16,352 bases of DNA from an uncultured Corynebacterium sp. (GTDB taxonomy: Bacteria > Actinomycetota > Actinomycetes > Mycobacteriales > Mycobacteriaceae). Each line of letters starts with the position of its first letter. The first letter of the stretch is position 1. Of the stretch, positions 5,445 to 13,223 are shown piece after piece. The DNA lies in the NCBI RefSeq assembly GCF_946223165.1, contig NZ_CAMIBP010000043.1, forward strand, positions 1-16,352, read 5' to 3'. The notes under the pieces are model-generated. The model was not told where the DNA came from and searched no databases. It worked only from the letters and a program-made list of their open reading frames with translations. A program made the position numbers and the translations under genes.

Positions 5445-6218
5445 TTGAAAGGCATGTGCGTCGCAATGCTTTTCCCCACTCTACTCCCTCAGTACGAGGC
5501 TGTTGCAACTAGCAGTCCCATTCAGATTCGGGATGACAGGGTCGCTATGCTCTGGCTTTCGCCGTCACCTGCCACACAAGCGGCATCCCAAATATGCACA
5601 GCAGCACATATCGAAGATAATCTTTGGATTACCGCGTTGCACTGCATTCCCGACGTTCCCAATAACCACGAAACTATCGGATTCATTGAGCAAGCTGATG
5701 GAGAATTTGCCGGGATCCAAGACGTAATCAAGCTTTCAGCCGATGCGGACATCGCGATACTAAAGGTTGGAGCCGGTATTACCGCTGAAAAGTTTAACCT
5801 TCCGACAGGGAAATTGAGAAAAGGCGACACCGCTAAAATCACCGGATTTTCACTAAAATATAAATTTTCCTCCCAATCCGAAGTGATAGTCAAACAACTC
5901 ATTGAAGTAAAGTACTTCCCGACAAGTCGCGCAACAGACCTCTATGAGACGGAACCCGCATCAAAAACATCCACGTGCGCCGGCGACTCCGGTGGACCCA
6001 TCTTCGTCGGAGACACCATATACGCAGTACACCTCGGCAGTGACGGCAATCCGGACTGTGACAGCAATTCCGCGCAAACAATGTGGCATTCAGATATCTA
6101 CTCGCGAGCCGATTGGATAAGGCGAGTCATCCGCAACAATAATCAGCCCTCAGCCGAGGAGCTCGAAAGGGAGGCACAGGGCAGGAATTTAAGGCGCAGC
6201 CAACAAACAAGAAAGTAG
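5445..6218 (+). CDS. Secreted chymotrypsin-fold (S1) serine protease
   Basis: Taking the TTG at 5445, the product is 257 residues with a short signal sequence (core MCVAMLFPTLLP, possible cleavage after EAVA). The catalytic triad is visible: His66 in ITALHC, Asp102 in ADADIAIL and Ser182 in CAGDSGGP. Cysteine pairs 51/67 and 178/205 correspond to the classic disulfides near His57 and Ser195. The residue six before the catalytic Ser (chymotrypsin 189 position) is Ser, not Asp, so chymotrypsin-like rather than Arg/Lys specificity is expected. A basic tail of about 30 residues follows. I prefer the TTG because a perfect AAGGAG (5433-5438) sits 6 nt before it; the ATG at 5415 has no good SD and lies inside the upstream gene, and the ATG at 5454 is 15 nt from the SD. 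It is the last gene of the cassette and a candidate processor of the Cys-rich precursor. Confidence 0.85.
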   Translation: MKGMCVAMLFPTLLPQYEAVATSSPIQIRDDRVAMLWLSPSPATQAASQICTAAHIEDNLWITALHCIPDVPNNHETIGFIEQADGEFAGIQDVIKLSADADIAILKVGAGITAEKFNLPTGKLRKGDTAKITGFSLKYKFSSQSEVIVKQLIEVKYFPTSRATDLYETEPASKTSTCAGDSGGPIFVGDTIYAVHLGSDGNPDCDSNSAQTMWHSDIYSRADWIRRVIRNNNQPSAEELEREAQGRNLRRSQQTRK

Positions 6219-6255
6219 CTGCAGAATTTCGATGCTTCTCTCCCTGCGTTTCTCA

Positions 6256-7017
6256 TTAATTCCCCAGCGCCATAGCCGGCGCCTGCGCCAGGTGGATGGA
6301 CTCCACGGCGCCGAACTCGAGGCGGCCCCCGTCGGGGGTACGGATAATCAGGGTCTCGCCAGGACGGAAGGCCTCGACCCGCTCCCAAGGGTGGGTCTCG
6401 GTGCGGAGCGCGCGGCGGGACTTGGCAAAGACATGTGCGCGATGGTCGAGCACCACGGTGGTGTCGGGGGTGCGAATGACGAAGGCATACTCGCCGATGT
6501 CGCGCTTGCGCAGTCCGCGGACCAGCTCCGGCAGACGCTCGGCCGGCGGGGCGTCGAGCAAGGTGATGGAGCGGACAATGCCTAGACGGTGTTCGATACC
6601 CTCGGCGTCGGCAATGACGAGGGGGCGGCCGGGGCCGGTGGGCCGGATGCCGGAATACTCCCACACCACCGGCTGCACTGGTTCCGCGTCCTTGCGGCCG
6701 GGCCGCATGCGGAAGCCACGGACGAGGACCGAGGCGGCATCGACGGTAATGCGGGCGACCGAGTCGGAAAGCTCCAGGGAGAATACCTGGCCGGGCGAGA
6801 CGCGGCGGGCATCGGCAAGCGAGCGCGGAGGAAAGAGGGGTGGGTGAATGCGCGCCATATCACGCAGCACGGCCAGCAGTTGGGAATCGTCGGCACCCCA
6901 GCCCGCGCCGTGATTGCTTGCCACCCCGAAGAGGGTGGGCAGGCTGAGATCGGGCTGCCCCTCCCAGGCGTCGCGCAGCGCCGCGAGGACGCGATCGATT
7001 CGGGTGGGATCATGCAT
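6256..7017 (-). CDS. Unrecognised 253-residue protein with internal duplication
   Basis: I do not recognise this family. The N-terminal part (about residues 1-65) looks helical, with LPTLFGVASNHGAGWGADD and RDMARIHPPLFPP. The remainder is beta-rich and contains two similar units: residues 129-157 (GRPLVIADAEG, then LGIVRSITLLDAPP) and 220-247 (GETLIIRTPDG, then FGAVESIHLAQAP). No signal peptide, membrane helix or catalytic motif is evident, so it is probably cytoplasmic. GC and codon use match the chromosome, unlike the neighbouring protease cassette, with which it converges (37 nt between stops). The ATG at 7015-7017 is the first in frame. It stands alone, divergent from the ABC transporter operon, so it could be a regulator of it, but nothing in the sequence shows that. 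Confidence 0.8.
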   Translation of the reverse strand: MHDPTRIDRVLAALRDAWEGQPDLSLPTLFGVASNHGAGWGADDSQLLAVLRDMARIHPPLFPPRSLADARRVSPGQVFSLELSDSVARITVDAASVLVRGFRMRPGRKDAEPVQPVVWEYSGIRPTGPGRPLVIADAEGIEHRLGIVRSITLLDAPPAERLPELVRGLRKRDIGEYAFVIRTPDTTVVLDHRAHVFAKSRRALRTETHPWERVEAFRPGETLIIRTPDGGRLEFGAVESIHLAQAPAMALGN

Positions 7018-7193
7018 GGGAATTACTGTAGCCGCCGCACTCGCTCGCCCCCGCCCGTTCGCGCCCAGTCACTATGGCGGTCGGACATCCGGACGCCCGG
7101 CAGGTACCCCCAAGAAAAATGCAACCAAACTCATAATATAAATTTCTGCAGGTCGGCAGGCCCGTTTCCCCACCATATAGGCACATTTCCAAT

Positions 7194-7210
7194 CGGACAT
7201 AAACGGACAT
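7194..7210. promoter_or_regulatory. Direct repeat CGGACAT, possible operator
   Basis: CGGACAT occurs at 7194-7200 and again at 7204-7210, a 10-bp period that puts both copies on the same DNA face, 31 bp upstream of the candidate -35 of the transporter operon. A third copy lies at 7082-7088. This suggests a site for an activator or repressor. No known regulator motif is recognised. Confidence 0.35.
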
Positions 7211-7240
7211 TTCATATGGCGAACAGGCACGGGGTATTCC

Positions 7241-7269
7241 TTTTGTGTTCCGGCTAACACACGTATTAG
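7241..7269 (+). promoter_or_regulatory. Candidate promoter of the peptide ABC importer operon
   Basis: TTTTGT (7241-7246) and TATTAG (7264-7269) are separated by 17 nt. Transcription would begin near 7276, about 63 nt before the first permease gene. The -10 matches TATAAT at three or four positions and the -35 is weak, which would fit an activated promoter. Confidence 0.4.
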
Positions 7270-7338
7270 GTTTAACTCGAACGCCGACCCTCCCCACGGC
7301 GTGCCGTACTACCCCACAATCCCACGTGGAGAAGCCCC

Positions 7339-8322
7339 ATGTTCAAATATCTCATCAGGAAGACGTTGAGCTGGCTCGTGGTCATTTTCTTGTCCACGAA
7401 CCTCACGTACTTCTTGGCCGCGTCTTTCTTGGATCCCCGATCCAACTACGTCGGCCGCCGCCCACCGCTGTCGCCCGAGCAAATCAACTCCATGCTCGAG
7501 CCCTATAACCTCAGCCCGGAAAAGCCGCTCATCGATCGCTGGTGGACGTGGCTGACCAACATCCTTCTCCACTGGGACTGGGGACGCTCCCCAGTCGGTG
7601 ACATGGTCAATGATCAGATCAGCTACCGCATCTGGGTGTCCGCCCAGCTGCTGCTCCTGTCGACGATCCTGTCCATCATTATCGGCGTCGCCGTGGGCGT
7701 CTACACCGCGTCCCACCAGTACCAGGTCGGCGACCGCATCTGGCAGGGCATTTCCATTATCGCGATGAACACCCACGTCGTCGTGGCTTCCATCGTCGTC
7801 GTCGCCGGTGCCCTGTGGATCAACGAGACCACCGGCCACCGTATCTTCTACGTGGTCGGCGCCAACAGCCTGGGCGTGGAAGGATTCTTCCCCAAGCTCA
7901 TCGACTCGGCACAGCACCTCATCCTGCCCACCGTGTCCCTGGTCTTTATCTCCTACGCGGGCTACCACATGACGCAGCGCACCCTGCTGCTGGACAACCT
8001 CAACGCCGACTACGTGCGCACCGCCCGCGCGAAGGGCCTCACCCGCCAGCAGGCCATCCGCAAGCACGCCCTGCGCACCTCCATCATTCCGGTCGCCACC
8101 TCCGTGGCGTTCTCCATCCCCGGCATCTTCACCGGTGCCGTCATGACGGAGCGCATCTTTGGCTGGAACGGCATGGGCCAGTACTTCATCGAAACCATCT
8201 CCAAGAATGACGTCAACGGCGCGGTCGCCGTCGCGGGCTTCGGCGCCGCCATGACCGCCATCTCCGCGGTCCTCGCGGACCTCGTTGTCGTCGCTCTCGA
8301 TCCGCGAGTCCGGGTGAGCTAA
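7339..8322 (+). CDS. Peptide ABC importer permease, OppB/DppB type
   Basis: This 327-residue inner-membrane protein is one of two permease subunits of a peptide/nickel-type (SBP_bac_5-dependent) ABC importer. It has an N-terminal helix (about residues 10-30), an extracellular region with tryptophans (68-82), then five further hydrophobic segments. The cytoplasmic coupling (EAA) loop is at about 225-251: YVRTARAKGLTRQQAIRKHA followed by LRTSIIPV, which docks on the ATPase. Length and motif match OppB/DppB. SD GGAG precedes the ATG. It is first of a five-gene set, and the next gene begins immediately after its stop. Confidence 0.92.
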   Translation: MFKYLIRKTLSWLVVIFLSTNLTYFLAASFLDPRSNYVGRRPPLSPEQINSMLEPYNLSPEKPLIDRWWTWLTNILLHWDWGRSPVGDMVNDQISYRIWVSAQLLLLSTILSIIIGVAVGVYTASHQYQVGDRIWQGISIIAMNTHVVVASIVVVAGALWINETTGHRIFYVVGANSLGVEGFFPKLIDSAQHLILPTVSLVFISYAGYHMTQRTLLLDNLNADYVRTARAKGLTRQQAIRKHALRTSIIPVATSVAFSIPGIFTGAVMTERIFGWNGMGQYFIETISKNDVNGAVAVAGFGAAMTAISAVLADLVVVALDPRVRVS

Positions 8323-9453
8323 ATGACTACTCCTCAAGACCCCAACATCCCCGAGAACACCAACGGCACCGATCCCTACGCCCACTCGGATGACCAGTAC
8401 GCTACGTCGGACGCGCAGCACGCCGCGGCGGACGAGCAGGTTACTAACGAGACCCCCGCGGCGACGGCGAAGGAGCCCCTGGGCGAGCTCTCCGTGCAGT
8501 CCGACGTCATGGCGTCCGACGTGCTGACCGCCACCGAGGCCGAGAAGCTCGTCGCTGCCGATGCCGGCACGGCTGACGATGCCGCCCACCTCACCCGCGG
8601 CACGTCCCGCATGAAGCTGTACGTGCGCCGCTTCTTCCGCAACAAGATGGCGGTGGTGGGCCTCATCATCCTGCTGTTTCTCATCGCGCTGGCCGTCTTC
8701 GGCGGCTTCTTCGCCAAGTGGGAGTACGACGACCCGGACTTCCTCAACCTGTCCACGCCGCCGTCACCGGAGCACTGGTTCGGCACCACGGACGCCGGAG
8801 CGGACCTGTACGCGCAGGTGGTACACGGCCTGGGCCGCTCGCTCACCATCGCTATCGTCGTCTCCCTGGCAACGCTCATCATCTCGTCCTTCGTGGGCGC
8901 CGGCGCGGCCCTGTGGGGCGGCAACGTGGAGAAGGTCGTCTTGGCCGTCATCCACTTCCTTCTGTCCATCCCGACCTTCCTCCTCATCGCCCTCATCGTC
9001 TCTGACTCCGGCGGCGACTGGCGACTCCTCATCGTCGTCCTCATCGTGTTCGGCTGGATGTACCAGTCCCGCGTCATCTGGTCGTTGGCGCTGACTATCC
9101 GCGAGCAGGATTACGTCCGCGCCGCCGACTACATGGGCGTCAGCCGTGTGCGCACCGTCATCCGCCACATCATTCCGAACATCGGCTCGCTGCTTATCAT
9201 CCAGTTCGTGTTCGGCATCGTCGGCACCGTCGGCTCCGAGACCGCCCTGTCCTTCCTGGGACTGGGCGTGAAGCTCCCGGACGTCTCCCTGGGCACCCTG
9301 CTCCAGGGCGGTACCAACTCCGTCCAGTCCGCGCCGTGGCAGTTCTACTTCCCGGCCGGCATTCTTACCCTGCTCACCGTGTCCATGGCCTTCATCGGCG
9401 ATGGCCTGCGTGACGCACTCGACCCGAACTCCAACTCCGGAGGCAAGGCATGA
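8323..9453 (+). CDS. Peptide ABC importer permease, OppC/DppC type, with long acidic N-terminus
   Basis: This is the second permease subunit, 376 residues. The membrane part starts at about residue 109 (MAVVGLIILLFLIALAVFGG) and has the family's first-periplasmic-loop pattern HWFGTTDAGADLYAQVVHG. It ends with helices after the EAA loop at about 265-292 (YVRAADYMGVSRVRTVIRHI, then IPNIGSLL). Before the first helix lies an extension of about 96 residues rich in Asp, Glu, Ala and Thr, far longer than the usual 20-30, probably disordered and cytoplasmic. A shorter start is possible (Met97 precedes KLYVRRFFRNK), but the ATG at 8323 abuts the upstream stop, which is typical of coupled translation. 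Its stop overlaps the ATPase start (ATGA). Confidence 0.9.
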   Translation: MTTPQDPNIPENTNGTDPYAHSDDQYATSDAQHAAADEQVTNETPAATAKEPLGELSVQSDVMASDVLTATEAEKLVAADAGTADDAAHLTRGTSRMKLYVRRFFRNKMAVVGLIILLFLIALAVFGGFFAKWEYDDPDFLNLSTPPSPEHWFGTTDAGADLYAQVVHGLGRSLTIAIVVSLATLIISSFVGAGAALWGGNVEKVVLAVIHFLLSIPTFLLIALIVSDSGGDWRLLIVVLIVFGWMYQSRVIWSLALTIREQDYVRAADYMGVSRVRTVIRHIIPNIGSLLIIQFVFGIVGTVGSETALSFLGLGVKLPDVSLGTLLQGGTNSVQSAPWQFYFPAGILTLLTVSMAFIGDGLRDALDPNSNSGGKA

Positions 9454-11351
9454 CATCCCCGATTCTTTCCGTTAAAGACCTCAACGTTTCTTTCCCGTCC
9501 GAGGCGGGCTCCGTCTCCGCAGTCCGCGGCGTGAGCTTCGATCTGTACCCGGGCCGCACGCTGGGCATCGTGGGCGAGTCGGGCTCTGGTAAGTCCGTGA
9601 CCTCCATGGCCATCATGGGTCTGCTTCCCGGCTACGCCAAGATCTCCGGCTCCGTGAAGTTCGACGGCGAGGAGCTCCTGGGCAAGAATGACAAGCAGAT
9701 GTCCGCCATCCGTGGCAACGGCATCGGCATGATCTTCCAGGACCCGCTGTCCGCCCTCACCCCAGTGTTTGACATCGGCTCCCAGCTCGTCGAGGCCATC
9801 CAGGCTCACCAGGACGTGCCCAAGGCCAAGGCCCTGAAGCAGGCCGCGGAGCTCCTTGACCTCGTGGGCATTCCTGACCCGCACCTGCGATTGAAGTCCT
9901 TCCCGCACGAGTTCTCGGGCGGTATGCGCCAGCGCGTCGTCATTGCCATCGCAATCGCCAACAACCCGCGCGTCCTCATCGCCGATGAGCCCACCACGGC
10001 TCTCGATGTCACTATCCAGGCCCAGATTCTGGACGTCATCCGCGTGGCACAGCGCGAGACTGGCGCCGCGACCATCATGATCACCCACGACATGGGCGTC
10101 GTCGCCGAGACCGCTGACGACGTCATGGTCATGTACGCCGGCCGCCCCGTCGAGCGCGGCGACGCCAACACCATCTTCGACTCTCCGCGCATGCCGTACA
10201 CCGTCGGTCTGCTGGGCTCCACCCCGCGCCCGGACGAGTCCTCGGAGGAGCCGCTGACCCCCATCGTGGGCAACCCGCCCATCCTCGTCGACCTCAAGCC
10301 GCAGTGCCAGTTCGCGCTGCGCTGCCCGGTGGCCACGGCCGAGTGCCGCACCGCCGAGCCGCCGCTGCTGCCGCTCGTCGATGACCCGGACCACCAGTCC
10401 GCGTGCATCCGCGCCAACGAGATCAAGAACAAGGAAATCAACGGCGAGAAGATGTTCAAGCCGCCGGTCATGAGCCCGGACGTCTTCGCTGGCGTTCCGC
10501 GCGATGACCGCAAGACCACGCTCGAGGTCAAGGACCTGCGCAAGGAGTTTCCGCTCATGAAGGGCGCCCTGGTCAAGCGACGCGTCGGCACGGTCAAGGC
10601 TGTAGACGGGCTGACCTTCGACATTCGCCAGGGCGAGTGCATGGCCATCGTGGGCGAGTCCGGCTGTGGTAAGACCACCACCCTGCTCGAGATCATGGAT
10701 CTCAACCCGAAGAACGGCGCGGTCATCTTGAATGGCAAGGATGCGGCATCGATGTCGCGTACGGAACGCCGCGAAGCCCGTAAGGACATCCAGATCGTCT
10801 TCCAGGACCCGATGTCCTCCCTCAACCCGCGCCTCACCGTCCGCGAGGTCATCGCGGAGCCCCTGGAGTCCCTGGGCTGCGAGGGCAGCATCGACGATCG
10901 CGTGGCGGAGCTCATGGGCCTTGTGGGTCTTGACTCCTCGCAGCTCGACCGCTTCCCGGGCCACTTCTCCGGCGGCCAGCGCCAGCGCATCGGTCTGGCC
11001 CGTGCCCTGGCGACCAACCCGTCGGTCATCGTTCTCGACGAGCCGGTCTCCGCGCTTGACGTGTCCATCCAGGCCGGCGTCATCAACCTGCTCGAAGAGC
11101 TCAAGCACAAGCTGGGCCTGTCGTACCTCTTCGTCGCACACGATCTGTCCGTCGTGCGCCACCTCTCCGACCGCGTGGCCGTGATGTACAAGGGCAAGTT
11201 CGTCGAGCATGGCGAGACCAACGAGATCTTCGACAATCCGCAGCACGAGTACACCCGCAAGCTGCTGAGCGCCATCCCGATCCCGGACCCGACGGTCGCC
11301 CGCGAACGCCGCGAGGCCCGCGCCGCCACCAAGGCCGCCGGCACCTACTAA
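9450..11351 (+). CDS. Double ATP-binding subunit of peptide ABC importer (DppD-DppF fusion)
   Basis: A single 633-residue protein carries both nucleotide-binding domains that power the importer. Domain 1: Walker A GESGSGKS 42-49, Q-loop Gln97, signature FSGGMRQR 155-162, Walker B VLIADE 175-180 and switch His213. It is followed by the OppD-type C-terminal region, with Cys286, 292, 299 and 319 (CQFALRCPVATAEC) as in iron-sulfur or oligopeptide-type tails. Domain 2: Walker A GESGCGKT 402-409, Gln452, signature FSGGQRQR 506-513, Walker B VIVLDE 526-531 and His564. All catalytic motifs are intact in both halves, so both sites should hydrolyse ATP. The start overlaps the OppC-type stop by 4 nt. 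Fused ATPases of this kind are common in actinobacteria. Confidence 0.95.
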   Translation: MTSPILSVKDLNVSFPSEAGSVSAVRGVSFDLYPGRTLGIVGESGSGKSVTSMAIMGLLPGYAKISGSVKFDGEELLGKNDKQMSAIRGNGIGMIFQDPLSALTPVFDIGSQLVEAIQAHQDVPKAKALKQAAELLDLVGIPDPHLRLKSFPHEFSGGMRQRVVIAIAIANNPRVLIADEPTTALDVTIQAQILDVIRVAQRETGAATIMITHDMGVVAETADDVMVMYAGRPVERGDANTIFDSPRMPYTVGLLGSTPRPDESSEEPLTPIVGNPPILVDLKPQCQFALRCPVATAECRTAEPPLLPLVDDPDHQSACIRANEIKNKEINGEKMFKPPVMSPDVFAGVPRDDRKTTLEVKDLRKEFPLMKGALVKRRVGTVKAVDGLTFDIRQGECMAIVGESGCGKTTTLLEIMDLNPKNGAVILNGKDAASMSRTERREARKDIQIVFQDPMSSLNPRLTVREVIAEPLESLGCEGSIDDRVAELMGLVGLDSSQLDRFPGHFSGGQRQRIGLARALATNPSVIVLDEPVSALDVSIQAGVINLLEELKHKLGLSYLFVAHDLSVVRHLSDRVAVMYKGKFVEHGETNEIFDNPQHEYTRKLLSAIPIPDPTVARERREARAATKAAGTY

Positions 11352-11361
11352 ACGCCGGATC

Positions 11362-11390
11362 GGTGGCCGGAGTGTATGCGCCCGGCCACC
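11362..11390 (+). terminator. GC-rich hairpin between the ATPase and binding-protein genes
   Basis: GGTGGCCGG (11362-11370) pairs perfectly with CCGGCCACC (11382-11390) across an 11-nt loop, 10 nt after the ATPase stop. No U-run follows, so full termination is unlikely. It is better read as an attenuator or an mRNA end-protector that lets the binding-protein message accumulate above the permease/ATPase message, as known for other ABC importer operons. Confidence 0.6.
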
Positions 11391-11452
11391 CCGCACAGTC
11401 TTAAAGCTTCATAGCTCTCATCTAGACCCCAACTCTCAAGGAGATATCTCCC

Positions 11453-13153
11453 ATGCAGAAGTCCCGTTTCCGCATCGCCGGTGTCGCGACCATGGCCACC
11501 CTGGCCCTGGCTCTCAGCGCCTGCGGCGGTTCGTCCGACACCAACTCCTCCGGTTCCTCCAACTCCACCTCTGGCGAGTCCATCGAGGTCCATCCGGCTG
11601 GCGACTACAACGAGAAGTCGCGCGACGAACTTAAGGACGGCGGCGAGCTGACCCTGCCGCTGGGCGAGCTCACCGAGCAGCAGAACCTGTTCAACGCCGA
11701 CATGACGTCCGACACTCGTGCTGTCTGGCGCTGGTACAACCCGTCGTACGCACTCTTCGACGGCGAAGGCAACTACACCGCGAACCCGGACTTCTTCACC
11801 GAGGTCAAGGACGAGGTCGTCGACGGCAACACCGTGGTCACCTACACCATCCGAGACGAGGCTAAGTTCAACGACGACACCCCGATCGACTGGACCGCGT
11901 TCGAAAACACGTGGAAGATGAACAACGGCTCCAACAAGGAGAACAAGACCAACTCCACCGACGGCTACACCCAGATCAAGTCCGTGGAGAAGGGCGAGTC
12001 TGACAAACAGGCCGTCGTCACCTTCGACGGCGCGTACCCGTGGTGGCAGGGTCTGTTCAACGACCTGCTGCACCCGGCAATCAACACGCCGGATCTCTAC
12101 AACAACGCGTACCTCAACAAGCTCCACCCAGAGTACGGCGCCGGCCCGTTCAAGGTCGACACCGTGGACTTCAACGCCGGCACCGTCACCTTCGTCCCGA
12201 ATGAGAAGTGGTGGGGCGACGCCCCGAAGCTGGAGAAGGTCACCTACCGCCAGATGGAGTCCCAGGCCACCATCAACGCCTTCCAGGCCGGCGAGATCGA
12301 TGCCGCCTCCGTCGCATCCAAGAACAAAATGACCATTGCCAAGGGCATGGGCGACGCCATCGACATCCGCGCCGCTATGCTCCCCGCTAACTACATGCTG
12401 ACCCTCAACTCTAAGGCTCCGGCTCTGGCGGACGCCAAGGTGCGCGAGGCCATCATGACCGCCGTCGACCGCTCCCAGCTGGCCGCCGTGCGCTTCAACG
12501 GCCTGGGCTACTCCGAGGACCTGCCAGGCTCCCTGACCCTGTTCTCGACCCAGCCGAACTACACCGACAACTTCGGTTCCGTTGTCTCCTACGACCAGGC
12601 TAAGGCCAAGTCCCTGCTGGAGGAGGCCGGCTACACCGCAGGCTCTGACGGCATCTACGAGAAGGACGGCCAGAAGCTCACCGTTCGCTACGTATCCCTG
12701 GGTGACTCCGAGATGGTCAAGTCCATGGCCGCCGCCCTGCAGAAGATGCTCAAGGACGCGGGCATCAACCTCCAGGTCGAAGAGCACCCGTCCTCCGACT
12801 TCTCCACCATCATGTCGCAGGCTGACTTCGACATCATCGCCAACGGTTTCCGCTCCTCCGACCCGTTCGGTGTTGCCTACTTCGGCCAGATGTACGCCTC
12901 CGACTCCGAGCTCAACAAGTCCGGCACCGGCACCCCGGAGCTGGACAAGCAGATCAAGGAGCTGCAGAAGCTTCCGACCGCGGAGGAGCAGATCAAAAAG
13001 GCTAATGAGCTTGAGGTCGAGGCCTTCAAGACCTTCGGCCTCATGCCGTACGCCAACGGCGCTGACATGGTCGGCGTGAAGAAGGGTCTGGCCAACTACG
13101 GCGCCTACGGCTTCGCCGTCATGCCGAAGGAGGACATCGGCTGGGAGAAGTAG
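11453..13153 (+). CDS. Peptide-binding lipoprotein (SBP_bac_5), copy 1
   Basis: This 566-residue extracellular substrate-binding protein delivers ligand to the importer. It has a lipoprotein signal peptide with lipobox LSAC and lipidated Cys24, then a Ser/Gly-rich linker (to about residue 42). The mature part has the family 5 pattern: an N-terminal strand GGELTLPLGELTEQQNLFNA, KFNDDTPIDWTAFENTWKMN, and YGAGPFKVDTVDFNAGTVTF followed by PNEKWWGDAP (the conserved GTGPY..NP.YW-like block), then ATINAFQAGEID. SD AAGGAG lies 9 nt before the ATG. It lies 101 nt downstream of the ATPase gene behind a hairpin and is followed by a strong terminator. The ligand cannot be told from sequence; peptides are the default for this family. 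Confidence 0.93.
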   Translation: MQKSRFRIAGVATMATLALALSACGGSSDTNSSGSSNSTSGESIEVHPAGDYNEKSRDELKDGGELTLPLGELTEQQNLFNADMTSDTRAVWRWYNPSYALFDGEGNYTANPDFFTEVKDEVVDGNTVVTYTIRDEAKFNDDTPIDWTAFENTWKMNNGSNKENKTNSTDGYTQIKSVEKGESDKQAVVTFDGAYPWWQGLFNDLLHPAINTPDLYNNAYLNKLHPEYGAGPFKVDTVDFNAGTVTFVPNEKWWGDAPKLEKVTYRQMESQATINAFQAGEIDAASVASKNKMTIAKGMGDAIDIRAAMLPANYMLTLNSKAPALADAKVREAIMTAVDRSQLAAVRFNGLGYSEDLPGSLTLFSTQPNYTDNFGSVVSYDQAKAKSLLEEAGYTAGSDGIYEKDGQKLTVRYVSLGDSEMVKSMAAALQKMLKDAGINLQVEEHPSSDFSTIMSQADFDIIANGFRSSDPFGVAYFGQMYASDSELNKSGTGTPELDKQIKELQKLPTAEEQIKKANELEVEAFKTFGLMPYANGADMVGVKKGLANYGAYGFAVMPKEDIGWEK

Positions 13154-13178
13154 TCCCACCGGTTTCCTACCCTCTCCC

Positions 13179-13223
13179 TAACCCCGGTACGCGCATCCGC
13201 GCTGCCGGGGTTAAGGCGTTTTT
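13179..13223 (+). terminator. Intrinsic terminator after binding protein 1
   Basis: TAACCCCGG (13179-13187) pairs perfectly over 9 bp with CCGGGGTTA (13205-13213); the loop contains a smaller GCG/CGC pairing. It is followed by AGGCGTTTTT (to 13223). The strong stem with a T-run 26 nt after the stop marks the end of the main importer transcript. Confidence 0.85.

Larger units (their letters stand above)
7018..7338. other. Divergent intergenic region upstream of the ABC importer
   Basis: This 321-bp region is AT-richer than the genes on either side. It contains three CGGACAT copies (7082-7088, 7194-7200, 7204-7210), an inverted CCATAT...ATATGG pair (7174-7179 and 7214-7219), AT-rich tracts near 7125-7146 and a candidate plus-strand promoter at 7241-7269. 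Open frames crossing it show no recognisable protein sequence. It most likely holds the promoters of both flanking transcripts and operator sites for the transporter. Confidence 0.6.

Noticed and set aside
9345..11396. 683-codon minus-strand open frame opposite the ATPase gene
   Set aside because: It is an antisense shadow of a high-GC gene whose plus-strand product has every ABC ATPase motif; the translation is low-complexity with no family pattern.
11348..13159. 603-codon minus-strand open frame opposite binding protein 1
   Set aside because: It is an antisense shadow. The plus strand encodes a lipoprotein with signal peptide, lipobox and a paralogue next door.
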